A stretch of DNA of 64,000 bases from Methylomonas paludis. Lineage in GTDB: Bacteria > Pseudomonadota > Gammaproteobacteria > Methylococcales > Methylomonadaceae. The stretch is from positions 3,286,001 to 3,350,000 of the forward strand of contig NZ_CP073754.1 of NCBI RefSeq assembly GCF_018734325.1. The letters run 5' to 3'. The notes under the pieces are model-generated. The model saw only the letters and a program-made list of their open reading frames with translations, ran no database searches and was not told the origin of the DNA. This document shows positions 55,849 to 64,000 of the stretch, one piece after another. Both the position numbers and the translations under genes were made by a program. How positions within the stretch are numbered: position 1 is the stretch's first letter; every line of letters begins with the position of its first letter.

Positions 55849-56730
55849 TTAGAATTTGAAACCAACATAACCGCCGGTGCTGACGCCATTGGTATTAACG
55901 CCATCGATATTACTGGTAGCATAGTGATAACGCACATCACCACCTAATACGATACCTCTAAAGATGTCGTATTCAGCACCACCGCCGAATTGCATACCGG
56001 AGTTCAACACGGAAACCGCGTTTGAAGGCACACCCAGGATGTTAATTTCCAGACCGACCGGAATCAACCAAGGACGCAGCTTGCCGCCATGGTTGAATTT
56101 GATTTTTGGCGAAGCATTCAAACGCAGGCGAGCATCAGTTGATGTGCTTGGATTAACCACGCCACCGCCTAAATAGGTCGCTGACAAGGCATTTGCACCT
56201 CTGCCGAATTGTGAGTATTCAAAACCAAGTTCAACCTGGAAGGAAGTATCATCAACCAAACCGAACAAGTCATTGTTGACATTGTAATCGAAAGCACCGC
56301 CAAAGTAATAACCTTGGGCATTAGCATTGCTTGACAGTACACCGCCTGGATTTAGAGAACTGGTATAATTGGCACGGGCATGATCAAGTACTTCCCAGCC
56401 ACCACGCACAGCAACCAGATTGTCTTTAGCAGCAGTGACTTCTGGCGTACTTTTTACAGAAGCCATCCATTGATCCAGCTCTTGAACTTTGGCTGTTTCG
56501 GTATTAGCTTTTTCTGAAGCGGCTTTAACACGATTCAGTTCGGCTTGCATGGATTGCATCATGCTGGACATTTGTTGCATTTGTGCTTCCAGAGCCTGAG
56601 CTTTTTGAGCCGCTTCTTCAGCAACACGTTTGGCATTGCTTGAATCAGCTTGTGCTTGCGGCACGACGATAGCCAGAGAAAAAGTCGCAGCAGCAATGCT
56701 GAGCGCCAATTGGGTTTTGTTAAATGTCAT
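55849..56730 (-). CDS. Outer-membrane beta-barrel protein with N-terminal coiled coil
   Basis: The 293-residue protein has a signal peptide (1-28; ending VVPQAQA), an Ala/Gln/Met-rich coiled coil (about 35-85; QALEAQMQQMSSMMQSMQAE) and a C-terminal barrel of about 180 residues. The barrel has aromatic-rich alternating strands and the terminal Phe in GYVGFKF. The ATG at 56730 is preceded by GGGGGG at about 7-12 nt; the frame reaching 56745 would start at TTG. The coiled coil may bind peptidoglycan or drive trimerisation. Solute specificity is unknown. Confidence 0.88.
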   Translation of the reverse strand: MTFNKTQLALSIAAATFSLAIVVPQAQADSSNAKRVAEEAAQKAQALEAQMQQMSSMMQSMQAELNRVKAASEKANTETAKVQELDQWMASVKSTPEVTAAKDNLVAVRGGWEVLDHARANYTSSLNPGGVLSSNANAQGYYFGGAFDYNVNNDLFGLVDDTSFQVELGFEYSQFGRGANALSATYLGGGVVNPSTSTDARLRLNASPKIKFNHGGKLRPWLIPVGLEINILGVPSNAVSVLNSGMQFGGGAEYDIFRGIVLGGDVRYHYATSNIDGVNTNGVSTGGYVGFKF

Positions 56731-57018
56731 TGTTATACCCCCCAAGGGTTGTTATTGTTAATCTGTTTTTGCATAGCAGCAGTACAGCATTTCTTCGCGC
56801 TTGAAATACTAGCAGTAAACATGGTGCCATACAAGTTTTGTGACATATTTTTTTAAGCAAAAAATTTGATTTATATCAATAATCTGCGCAATACTGACCA
56901 AGCCAGACATTTATTTGTCAAAAAAAAACAACAACTAGTTTAAAATTGGTACAGTGTATTGCCATTCCAAAAGCTAGCCTTCCAGCTATCTGAACAGCCA
57001 CCTTGCCTCTATTTTTAA

Positions 57019-58104
57019 ATGACTACAACGAGTGACATACTCATCATCGGCGGCGGCATAAGCGGTATGCTGACTGCGCGAGAGTTACGCCTGGCAGGCC
57101 GAAATGTCACCATTATTGACAAATCAGCTACCGGTCAAGAATCATCCTGGGCTGGCGGCGGCATTCTATTGCCTATCTATCCATGGCGACAGGCACCGGC
57201 TATTTCCAAATTGGTAAGCCTTAGCCTGAAAAAATTTCCCGGATTAAGCCAGGAATTACGCCTAGCCACTGGAATTGATCCCGAATGGCGCGACTGCGGC
57301 ATGTTAATCTGTAAAAATCCTGACTTTGCCAAAGCGGTCGCCTGGTGCCATGACTACCATATAGACTGGCACCCCCCCGAACAGCAGGTGTTAGCCGATT
57401 TACACACCCAGCTTCAACAACCCCTCTGGTTGCCGGGTATTGCCCAGATTCGTAACCCGCGTTTGTTGCAGGCGCTAAAGGCCAATCTACTGAACTTGGG
57501 CGTGACTTTCCTGGAAAACACCGCCATTCAGCGCATTGACACCCGGCAACGCCGCATTACCCAGCTGCTTACCTCTACAGCAAGCTTTAGTCTGCAGCAA
57601 TTAGTGATTTGTAGCGGCGCCTGGACAAATAATGTGTTGCAAACCCTGCTGCCAGGAACTGTGGAATTACCGATTCAGCCGGTTAAAGGTCAAATGCTGG
57701 TATTTGCTGCCCAACCAGATACGCTGCCCTGTATGGTATTAGATGGCGATCATTATCTGATTCCGCGCCGTGACGGTAAAATTCTGGCCGGCAGCACGGT
57801 AGAAGTCAGCGGCTTTGATAAAAGCACGACAAATTCAGCCAAGCAGGCGCTATATGAGTTTGCCACGCAGTTATTACCGGTATTAAAGGAATCTGAGCTA
57901 ATCCATCATTGGGCCGGCTTACGTCCCGGCACTCCAGAGGGTATTCCCTATATTGGCTTTCATCCGGATTTTGACAATCTGAGCATCAATGCCGGTCATT
58001 TTCGCAATGGCCTGGTAATGAGTCCAGCTTCGGCACAATTACTGGCCGACTTAATTCTGGAGCGGCCACTAGCCATTGATCCCAGCCCCTATGCCCTAAC
58101 CTGA
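57019..58104 (+). CDS. thiO: Glycine oxidase ThiO-type FAD enzyme
   Basis: ThiO oxidises glycine to iminoglycine for thiazole synthesis in aerobic thiamin biosynthesis. The 361-residue protein has the FAD-binding motif DILIIGGGISGMLTAREL, ESSWAGGGILLP (a family signature), PVKGQMLVF and HHWAGLRPGTPEGIPYIGFH, then AGHFRNGLVMSP at the end. No other thi genes are adjacent. It ends 9 bp before pyrD. A general D-amino-acid oxidase function is an alternative. Confidence 0.88.
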   Translation: MTTTSDILIIGGGISGMLTARELRLAGRNVTIIDKSATGQESSWAGGGILLPIYPWRQAPAISKLVSLSLKKFPGLSQELRLATGIDPEWRDCGMLICKNPDFAKAVAWCHDYHIDWHPPEQQVLADLHTQLQQPLWLPGIAQIRNPRLLQALKANLLNLGVTFLENTAIQRIDTRQRRITQLLTSTASFSLQQLVICSGAWTNNVLQTLLPGTVELPIQPVKGQMLVFAAQPDTLPCMVLDGDHYLIPRRDGKILAGSTVEVSGFDKSTTNSAKQALYEFATQLLPVLKESELIHHWAGLRPGTPEGIPYIGFHPDFDNLSINAGHFRNGLVMSPASAQLLADLILERPLAIDPSPYALT

Positions 58105-58113
58105 GGCCAGCCC

Positions 58114-59127
58114 ATGAATTTATACCCACTGCTCCGTCCCTTATTTTTTGCGCTGGATGCAGAAACCGCGCACTATTTGACGCTTAATCTATTGAAACTG
58201 GCTGATCAGACCGGTTTGTCGGCTTTGAGCAAACCACCATCAGTCTATAAGCCGGTACAGGTGATGGGCTTGGAATTTAAAAATCCGCTGGGCTTGGCTG
58301 CCGGCCTGGATAAAAACGGTGACTATCTGGATGCTCTGGGTGGACTGGGCTTTGGTTTTATTGAAATCGGTACGGTCACGCCCAGACCCCAACCAGGCAA
58401 CCCTAAACCCCGCCTGTTCCGCCTGCCGGAACATCAGGCCATTATCAATCGGATGGGCTTTAATAATCTGGGTATTGAGCATTTGTTAAACAATGTGCAG
58501 CAGCGCCGCTATCAGGGCATTTTAGGCATTAACATCGGTAAAAACGCCGATGTCGCCATTGAAAACGCGACAGCCGATTATGTACTGGGTTTACGTAAAA
58601 GTTACACGGCAGCCAGTTATATTACGATCAATATTTCTTCTCCCAACACTAAAAATCTGCGCCAATTACAACAGGGGGATGAAATAAAGCAATTACTGAG
58701 TGCCCTGAAAGAAGAACAGCTTAAATTACAAATAGAGCATGGCAAATACACACCCTTGGCAGTCAAGATTGCGCCGGATTTAACCGATGAAGAAATTGTC
58801 CACATTGCCGGTTTGCTGGCGGAATTTGAAATTGATGGCGTGATCGCCACCAATACCACTATCTCCCGCACAGCCATTCAAGGTCATCCATTGGCTAAGG
58901 AAACCGGCGGTCTGAGCGGCGCCCCTTTAAAAGCCGGCGCCACCCGAGTAGTTAGCGGCTTGGCTGACGAATTACAGGGTAGACTGCCGATCATCGCAGC
59001 GGGCGGGGTAGACAGTGCTGAAGCTGCCCAGGAAAAAATCAGGGCTGGTGCCAGTCTGGTGCAAATTTATAGCGGTCTGATTTATAAAGGGCCGCAATTG
59101 ATTAGCGACATTCTGAACGGATTTTGA
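58114..59127 (+). CDS. pyrD: Dihydroorotate dehydrogenase (quinone)
   Basis: PyrD oxidises dihydroorotate with ubiquinone in pyrimidine synthesis. The 337-residue class 2 enzyme has an N-terminal membrane-associated helix pair (YPLLRPLFFALDAETAHYLT), NPLGLAAGLDKNGDYLDAL, ITINISSPNTKNLRQLQQGD with the catalytic Ser nearby, and IIAAGGVDSAEAAQEKIRAG. TGAGG precedes the ATG. It follows thiO by 9 bp. Confidence 0.96.
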   Translation: MNLYPLLRPLFFALDAETAHYLTLNLLKLADQTGLSALSKPPSVYKPVQVMGLEFKNPLGLAAGLDKNGDYLDALGGLGFGFIEIGTVTPRPQPGNPKPRLFRLPEHQAIINRMGFNNLGIEHLLNNVQQRRYQGILGINIGKNADVAIENATADYVLGLRKSYTAASYITINISSPNTKNLRQLQQGDEIKQLLSALKEEQLKLQIEHGKYTPLAVKIAPDLTDEEIVHIAGLLAEFEIDGVIATNTTISRTAIQGHPLAKETGGLSGAPLKAGATRVVSGLADELQGRLPIIAAGGVDSAEAAQEKIRAGASLVQIYSGLIYKGPQLISDILNGF

Positions 59128-59174
59128 TCACACAGCAGGATGCAAAGCCAGGAGCCTGTCCGAGAAGTGCAGCC

Positions 59175-59217
59175 GTAGCCTTGATCAAACCGAGAGGAAT
59201 CGGGGCTCCGCAGCGTG
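59175..59217 (+). repeat. Dispersed GTAGCC hairpin module
   Basis: GTAGCCTTGATCAAACCGAG followed by AGGAATCGGGGCTCCGCAG matches the GTAGCC...CGCAG...GGAATCGAGG module of the 17.9-18.5 kb tandem array, with substitutions. It lies between the convergent pyrD and pmbA genes. Confidence 0.55.
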
Positions 59218-59302
59218 GTTACTTTTAATTAATCGAGCCTACCCCTATTGGCAGGCTACAGCCTGGATTGCGCGTTGCTGCGTCCGAAACTACCAAGGTC
59301 TA

Positions 59303-60634
59303 TCATTCGCCGGCTATCGCCATTTTTTCAAGCAGAATGGAACCGACTCTGGTATTGCCGCGCAAATCCATATCGTTGCCGATGGCAACCAGATTACGCA
59401 GCATGGTTTTCAAGTTGCCGGCGATGGTGATTTCCTGGACTGGGTATTGGATCACGCCATTTTCCACCCAAAAACCGGCGGCACCGCGCGAATAGTCGCC
59501 GGTAACCCGATTGATGCCCTGCCCCATCAATTCGGTGACCAATAGTCCGGTGTCCAAAAGCTTTAACATGGCGGCGAAATCATTATCACCGGGCTCGACG
59601 GTCAGATTGTGCACGCCGCCGGCATTACCGGTGCTGCGTAAACCCAGTTTGCGCGCCGAATAGGTACTCAACACATAGGATTTTAATATGCCGTTACTGA
59701 CAATATCATGGGTTTGAGTGGCCACCCCTTCGCCATCATAATTGGCGCTGCCCAGCGCGCCTTTTAACGCAGGCTGCTCATGGATACGGACAAATTCCGG
59801 CATGACCTGAGTATCCAGACTATCCAATAAAAATGAAGCCTTACGGTACAAGCTGCCGCCGCTGATCGCACCGATCAAAGCACCTATCAAGCCGGAAGCC
59901 ATTTCCGGGGCAAATAATACCGGACACTGCCGAGTGCTGAGGCTGCGTGCATTCAGCCGCGCCACGGTACGCTGGGCAGCTTTTTCACCGACCTGTTGTA
60001 CCGACTCCAGCATGGCCGGATTACGCGCAACGCTATACCAATAATCGCGTTGCATATTTTCACCAACTCCGGCAAGTACTGAACAGCTTAAAGAATGCCG
60101 ACTGGATTGACTGCCTTGCAGAAATCCCTGGGAATTGCCGAATACTCTTATGCCGTGATGACTGTTTACTGATGCGCCTTCGGAATTGCTAATGGCTGGG
60201 TGATAACTACGGGCGGCATTTTCACAGGCTATCGCCAGCTCAATAGCTTGTTCGGCATTTAAATCCCAGGGATGAAACAGATCAAGATCGGGGAACTCGG
60301 TGGCCAGCAGTTCCGGATCGGGTAAACCGGCATAATCATCGGCACTGGCGTAGCTGGCAATGCTGCAAGCGGCTTTAACGGTTTCGGTCAGTGAGTCCGG
60401 GGAAATATCATTGGTACTGGCCGAGCCTTTTTTCTGACCAAAATACACGGTGATACCAATGCCTTGATCGCAATGATATTCAACGGTTTCCACTTCACCC
60501 AGCCGCGCCGAGACCGAGAGGCCGTTATCGATGGTAAATGCCGCTTCGGCAGCAGTGGCACCCTGCTGTTTGGCGTCATCGAGTAATTGCTGGACGACCT
60601 GTTTTAAGCGGTTAATTTCTGTTTGGTTTTGCAA
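59303..60634 (-). CDS. pmbA: Metalloprotease PmbA (TldE)
   Basis: PmbA partners TldD in a periplasm-independent cytosolic metalloprotease that matures peptides such as microcins and degrades CcdA. The 443-residue protein has VETVEYHCDQGIGITVYFGQ, the HSLSCSVLAGVG region, YDGEGVATQTHDIVSNGILK and the C-terminal GAAGFWVENGVIQYPVQEIT. It lacks the zinc HExxxH motif, as expected for this subunit. The partner tldD lies 236 bp upstream on the same strand. Confidence 0.93.
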   Translation of the reverse strand: MQNQTEINRLKQVVQQLLDDAKQQGATAAEAAFTIDNGLSVSARLGEVETVEYHCDQGIGITVYFGQKKGSASTNDISPDSLTETVKAACSIASYASADDYAGLPDPELLATEFPDLDLFHPWDLNAEQAIELAIACENAARSYHPAISNSEGASVNSHHGIRVFGNSQGFLQGSQSSRHSLSCSVLAGVGENMQRDYWYSVARNPAMLESVQQVGEKAAQRTVARLNARSLSTRQCPVLFAPEMASGLIGALIGAISGGSLYRKASFLLDSLDTQVMPEFVRIHEQPALKGALGSANYDGEGVATQTHDIVSNGILKSYVLSTYSARKLGLRSTGNAGGVHNLTVEPGDNDFAAMLKLLDTGLLVTELMGQGINRVTGDYSRGAAGFWVENGVIQYPVQEITIAGNLKTMLRNLVAIGNDMDLRGNTRVGSILLEKMAIAGE

Positions 60635-60790
60635 GGTAAAATCTCTTTGGCTTAAGCGCGTAGTTCGCTGTTTTGACTATCCATAGCGCGGAATTTTTCT
60701 GGTTTTTGTTCATCGTACTACCCTAAAATTCAATGTATCATGTCATTGCTCAGCGTAACCTTAGATGATCCTGTTTAAACGAGTCCTTTG

Positions 60791-60828
60791 CTTGGAATGA
60801 TGCGCTGCACTGCGTTTAGCACACCCCA
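60791..60828 (-). repeat. Dispersed GTGCTAAACGCAG module
   Basis: On the minus strand GTGTGCTAAACGCAGTGCAG then CGCATCATTCCAAGC matches the GTAGGATGTGCTAACCGCAG then TGCAGCGCCTCATTCGAAGC module of the tandem array. It lies between pmbA and tldD. Confidence 0.6.
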
Positions 60829-60869
60829 TAACCGACTGTTTTTAAATAAATTTAGGCATTAACCAATAT

Positions 60870-62309
60870 TCAAACGTTAGTTCCACCTACGGTTAATCCA
60901 TCTATTTTCAAGGTAGGTTGACCGACACCCACCGGCACACTTTGACCGTCCTTGCCGCAAGTGCCAACACCACTGTCCAATTGCATGTCATTACCCACCA
61001 TAGACACCTTAGTCAGCACATCCGGACCATTACCCACCAGGGTGGCGCCTTTGACCGGCCGGGTAATTTTACCGTTTTCGATCAAATAGGCTTCGCTGGC
61101 CGAAAACACAAATTTGCCGGAAGTAATATCTACCTGTCCTCCGCCAAAGTTGCGGGCGTACAGACCGTTTTTGACTGATTTGACAATCTCTTCCGGATCA
61201 CTGGAACCCGGCAACATATAGGTGTTGGTCATTCTGGGCATGGGCAGATGAGCATAAGATTCGCGGCGACCATTGCCGGTTGGTCGCACCCCCATCAAAC
61301 GCGCATTCAGCTTATCCTGCATATAACCTTTGAGAATACCGTTTTCGATCAGCACGGTATTTTCGGTGGGTGTACCTTCATCATCAATGCTCAAGGAACC
61401 GCGCCGACCCGGCAGAGTACCATCATCCACAACGGTACATAAATCGGAGGCAACCCGTTCACCAACGCGGCCACTGAAGGCTGAAGTGCCTTTGCGATTA
61501 AAGTCACCTTCCAGGCCGTGACCAATGGCTTCATGTAATAAAATACCCGGCCAGCCTGGCCCTAATACCACAGTCATATTACCGGCCGGCGCATCTTCAG
61601 CTTGGAGATTAATTTGCGCCTGGCGCACTGCTTCTTCAGCATAACTAAATGCCCGATCATTTTCCAGGAAATAACTATAATCACTGCGAGCCCCGCCCCC
61701 CATACTGCCTTGTTCGCGACGACCGTTTTCCACCAGAATGACGCTGACATTCAAGCGAACCAAGGGTCTGATATCGGCCAGCAAGCTGCCGTCCTGATTG
61801 GCAACCAGAATATTGTCATAGGCGGCAACCAGACTCACCATTACTTCTTCAATACGCGGGTCGAGTTTGCGGGTTTCCTGGTCTATGCGTTTTAATAAAT
61901 CAATTTTGTCCTGGTCACCCAGGGATTTCAACGGGTTTAAAGGCTGATAAAGCTGCTTCCAGCCTGGATTCCCGGCAATGCGGGTTTGGGCATGCTGGCC
62001 CTGCCTGACGATGGCTTTGACATTGGCAGCGGCTTCCATGAGTATAGGTAATTCGATACGATCACTATAGGCGAAGCCGGTTTTTTCACCACTAACCACC
62101 CTGACGCCGGCACCTTGCTCTATGGAATGGCTGCCTTCCTTGATGATGCCGCCTTCTAATGACCAAGACTCAAAATGACTGGATTGAAAATAGATATCCG
62201 CAGCATCTACCGGGGTATTGAGCAATGCCGACATCACGGTGTCGATATCGTGCAATTGCAGGCCATGCTGACTGAGTATGGTATTTGTGACTTGATCTAA
62301 TAATGGCAT
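60870..62309 (-). CDS. tldD: Metalloprotease TldD
   Basis: TldD is the catalytic subunit of the TldD/TldE protease. The 479-residue protein has the zinc motif [11 protein letters not shown] (HExxxH), [40 protein letters not shown] and the C-terminal cysteine region [19 protein letters not shown]. Length matches E. coli TldD (481). It sits upstream of pmbA on the same strand and could be co-transcribed through the repeat between them. Confidence 0.96.
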   Translation of the reverse strand: MPLLDQVTNTILSQHGLQLHDIDTVMSALLNTPVDAADIYFQSSHFESWSLEGGIIKEGSHSIEQGAGVRVVSGEKTGFAYSDRIELPILMEAAANVKAIVRQGQHAQTRIAGNPGWKQLYQPLNPLKSLGDQDKIDLLKRIDQETRKLDPRIEEVMVSLVAAYDNILVANQDGSLLADIRPLVRLNVSVILVENGRREQGSMGGGARSDYSYFLENDRAFSYAEEAVRQAQINLQAEDAPAGNMTVVLGPGWPGILLHEAIGHGLEGDFNRKGTSAFSGRVGERVASDLCTVVDDGTLPGRRGSLSIDDEGTPTENTVLIENGILKGYMQDKLNARLMGVRPTGNGRRESYAHLPMPRMTNTYMLPGSSDPEEIVKSVKNGLYARNFGGGQVDITSGKFVFSASEAYLIENGKITRPVKGATLVGNGPDVLTKVSMVGNDMQLDSGVGTCGKDGQSVPVGVGQPTLKIDGLTVGGTNV

Positions 62310-62342
62310 GGCTAAGTTAAAGTTAAATTTGGACTTGCGAAA

Positions 62343-62807
62343 TCAGATGACAAAAAATGATGCCAGGTAGAGAAATATCACCGCAGAAATCACTGCAGCC
62401 ACTTTTTGCCATTGATTAATTGAATACCAAAAAAGCTGTACCTGCGTTTTGCGGCGTACCCAGGCAATTAAGGTCAGACGCTTAACAAGTTCATAAACTC
62501 GCGGCAGAAACTTGGCTAGCCTATAGCCACCCCAAGCTAGAAAGCTCATCAAGATATAAAAAGTGACAACCTGACTGCCGTGACGCTCGGTAATGAACAA
62601 ATATGCCACGACTTCACCAATGTGCAAAGTGTGGAAGGCTTTGTCTACCAGCTCTTCAACCCCTAATTCCACCCATTCGAACAGGTTGTGAAACACTTCA
62701 AACAATAAGTGTAATGTTTCACCAAAAAGATCAATGGTCACATCATACATGATGATGGTCAGCATTATAAAAAACACGATGATAAGGTCGAGATTTTTTT
62801 TTATCAT
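62343..62807 (-). CDS. Small membrane protein of unknown function
   Basis: The 154-residue protein has an N-terminal membrane helix (about 8-28; LIIVFFIMLTIIMYDVTIDL), an amphipathic, His/Glu-rich stretch (35-65; FEVFHNLFEWVELGVEELVD), a second helix (about 80-100) and a C-terminal helix (136-153). It resembles no family I can name. It lies between tldD and rlmJ on the same strand, 33 bp from tldD. Confidence 0.75.
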   Translation of the reverse strand: MIKKNLDLIIVFFIMLTIIMYDVTIDLFGETLHLLFEVFHNLFEWVELGVEELVDKAFHTLHIGEVVAYLFITERHGSQVVTFYILMSFLAWGGYRLAKFLPRVYELVKRLTLIAWVRRKTQVQLFWYSINQWQKVAAVISAVIFLYLASFFVI

Positions 62808-62827
62808 TGTTTATTCCTTGCAACCCT

Positions 62828-63676
62828 CTATGCAATCAGCTCTGGAACTTGCCATTTTACCTGCCATTGACCTTGTCCATCAGTCAATACCTGATTTAAC
62901 CAGGGCAATAGTGTTAGCGCCTGGTCATGCAATTGCCAAGGCGGATTAATAAACAGCATACCAGAACCGGTCATGCCGCGCACTGCGCCATCAGCGCAAA
63001 TACTCTGTTCTATGCGCAATTGCCTGGGAATAGCACTGGCAATAAAACGCTGGTGCATTTTTTCGGTAACACCGCGATCAATGACCGGATACCAAAGTGC
63101 GTATATGCCGGTGGCAAAGCGGCGATAGGCATTTTCCAAAGTTTGCACCACCTTAGTGTAATCGGATTTTATTTCATAGCTGGGGTCTATTAATATCAAG
63201 CCACGTTTTTGGATAGGCGGCAATTTCTTTTCCAGCATCAGCAAGCCATCTTCTTTTGCCACACTAACCTGTTTATCCTGGACAAACAATTGATATAAGG
63301 TATCGTAATCGGTGCCGTGTAATTCCGACAGCAACATGCGATCCTGATTTCTAATCAGGCGCCGAACCAGTTGGGGTGATCCTGGGTAACGCAGCAATTC
63401 GCCGCCGGTATTTTCCGCACGGATTGCGCCTAGATAGTCCTTGAGCTCAGGTAAAGCTTGGCTATTGGTCCATAATCGGCCGATACCTTGCTGATATTCG
63501 CCGGTTTTTTGAGAGAATTGGGATTTCAAGGCATACTTTCCGGCACCGGCGTGAGTGTCAATATAGACAAAAGGCTTATCCTTTTGCTTTAAGGCCTGAA
63601 CAACCAAAGCAATTAGGCTGTGTTTTAAAACATCAGCATGATTGCCGGCATGAAATCCGTGGCGATAACTAAGCAT
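62828..63676 (-). CDS. rlmJ: 23S rRNA (adenine(2030)-N6)-methyltransferase
   Basis: RlmJ methylates A2030 of 23S rRNA. The 282-residue protein begins MLSYRHGFHAGNHADVLKHS, the family signature, has DTHAGAGKYAL (SAM-binding motif I), LLIDPSYEIK (as ILIDPSYEIKSDY, the catalytic D-P-x-[YFW]-type motif) and a distal MLFINPPWQLHD. Length agrees with E. coli RlmJ (280). Confidence 0.95.
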   Translation of the reverse strand: MLSYRHGFHAGNHADVLKHSLIALVVQALKQKDKPFVYIDTHAGAGKYALKSQFSQKTGEYQQGIGRLWTNSQALPELKDYLGAIRAENTGGELLRYPGSPQLVRRLIRNQDRMLLSELHGTDYDTLYQLFVQDKQVSVAKEDGLLMLEKKLPPIQKRGLILIDPSYEIKSDYTKVVQTLENAYRRFATGIYALWYPVIDRGVTEKMHQRFIASAIPRQLRIEQSICADGAVRGMTGSGMLFINPPWQLHDQALTLLPWLNQVLTDGQGQWQVKWQVPELIA

Positions 63677-63715
63677 GACAACCCGCTGTTTTTATCATTA
63701 AATCCATAAAATTCC

Positions 63716-64000
63716 TTAGTGTAATTTGGCCCGAAAAATAAAAAATACCGCGCCCAACAGACAAAGCCCCGCCCACAAATAATCAAGCTTGAGCGGTTCT
63801 TTCATGTAAAACACTGAAAACGGCACAAACACCAGTAAGGTAATCACTTCCTGCATGATTTTCATCTGGCCTAAATTAAGCTCAGTATAAGCGATACGAT
63901 TGGCGGGAACCTGCAGCAAATATTCAAATAAGGCGATACCCCAACTGACTAAAGCCGCCACCAGCCAAGGCTTGGTATTTAGCTCTTTGAGATGTGCATA
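63716..64000 (-). CDS. DMT-superfamily/DUF486 membrane protein, partial
   Basis: The frame enters from the right window edge with YAHLKELNTKPWLVAALVSW, continues GIALFEYLLQVPANRIAYTE, and ends GAVFFIFRAKLH. The combination of FEY.LQVPANR and LGQMKIMQEVITL is typical of DUF486, a four-helix membrane family related to small drug/metabolite transporters. About 20 N-terminal residues are missing beyond the window. Substrate is unknown. Confidence 0.9.
   Translation of the reverse strand, partial: YAHLKELNTKPWLVAALVSWGIALFEYLLQVPANRIAYTELNLGQMKIMQEVITLLVFVPFSVFYMKEPLKLDYLWAGLCLLGAVFFIFRAKLH

Overview
The window looks like chromosome from a nitrogen-fixing, methane-oxidising gammaproteobacterium (Methylococcales, Methylobacter-like). 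The evidence is a complete pmoCAB particulate methane monooxygenase operon, a nifLA pair facing a seven-gene rnfABCDGEH operon, two M16 peptidase genes upstream of rsmD, and housekeeping genes (valS, purH, pgi, dusB-fis, msbA, cyoE, ubiA, pyrD, tldD/pmbA) of gammaproteobacterial type. Species-level assignment is not possible by eye.

Layout. 1-10.75 kb: the leader end of a type I-E CRISPR array and a complete cas3-cas8e(cse1)-cse2-cas7-cas5-cas6e-cas1-cas2 operon on the minus strand, with a WYL regulator of the BrxR/CapW kind divergent from cas3. Between cas6e and cas1 sit a frameshifted 3' remnant of a second, divergent cas6e, an AbrB-type antitoxin gene and a 16-residue VapC stub, so the effector and adaptation modules meet at a scar. 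10.75-11.3 kb: an antitoxin-like pseudogene, a palindromic mobile-like element and tRNA-Arg(CCG). 11.3-20.1 kb: an orphan RnfB-type ferredoxin, a phosphotransferase, dusB-fis, purH, tsaC-tadA, a 180-182 bp tandem repeat array, and pgi. 20.4-23.3 kb: four plus-strand genes for envelope proteins, including a cupredoxin and a membrane-anchored periplasmic protein with a predicted N-terminal histidine. 23.4-30.3 kb: valS, a lipoprotein, and pmoCAB with its promoter, a possible leader peptide and intercistronic hairpins. 30.5-41.4 kb: a heptosyltransferase, msbA, rsmD and two M16 peptidases, cyoE, ybiB, ubiA, arsC, wrbA. 41.6-50.7 kb: the nifLA and rnf nitrogen-fixation block. 50.8-64 kb: creA, coaBC, radC, a carbonic anhydrase-SulP pair, an outer-membrane barrel, thiO, pyrD, pmbA, tldD, rlmJ and a partial DUF486 transporter-like gene.

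How the parts fit. NifL and NifA should control nitrogen-fixation genes, and the intergenic region supports this: two TGT-N10-ACA NifA sites and a -24/-12 promoter precede rnfA, and a second -24/-12 promoter points at nifL. The Rnf complex probably supplies low-potential electrons to nitrogenase, which is encoded elsewhere. pMMO needs copper in the inner membrane and periplasm, so the 20.4-23.3 kb cluster may handle copper. The carbonic anhydrase and SulP pair may supply bicarbonate.

Most notable observations: the cas6e allele-exchange scar with its degenerate toxin-antitoxin insert, the possible pmoC leader ORF and attenuator-like hairpin, the NifA/sigma-54 architecture at nifL-rnfA, and a family of short palindromic elements bounded by CTAG.
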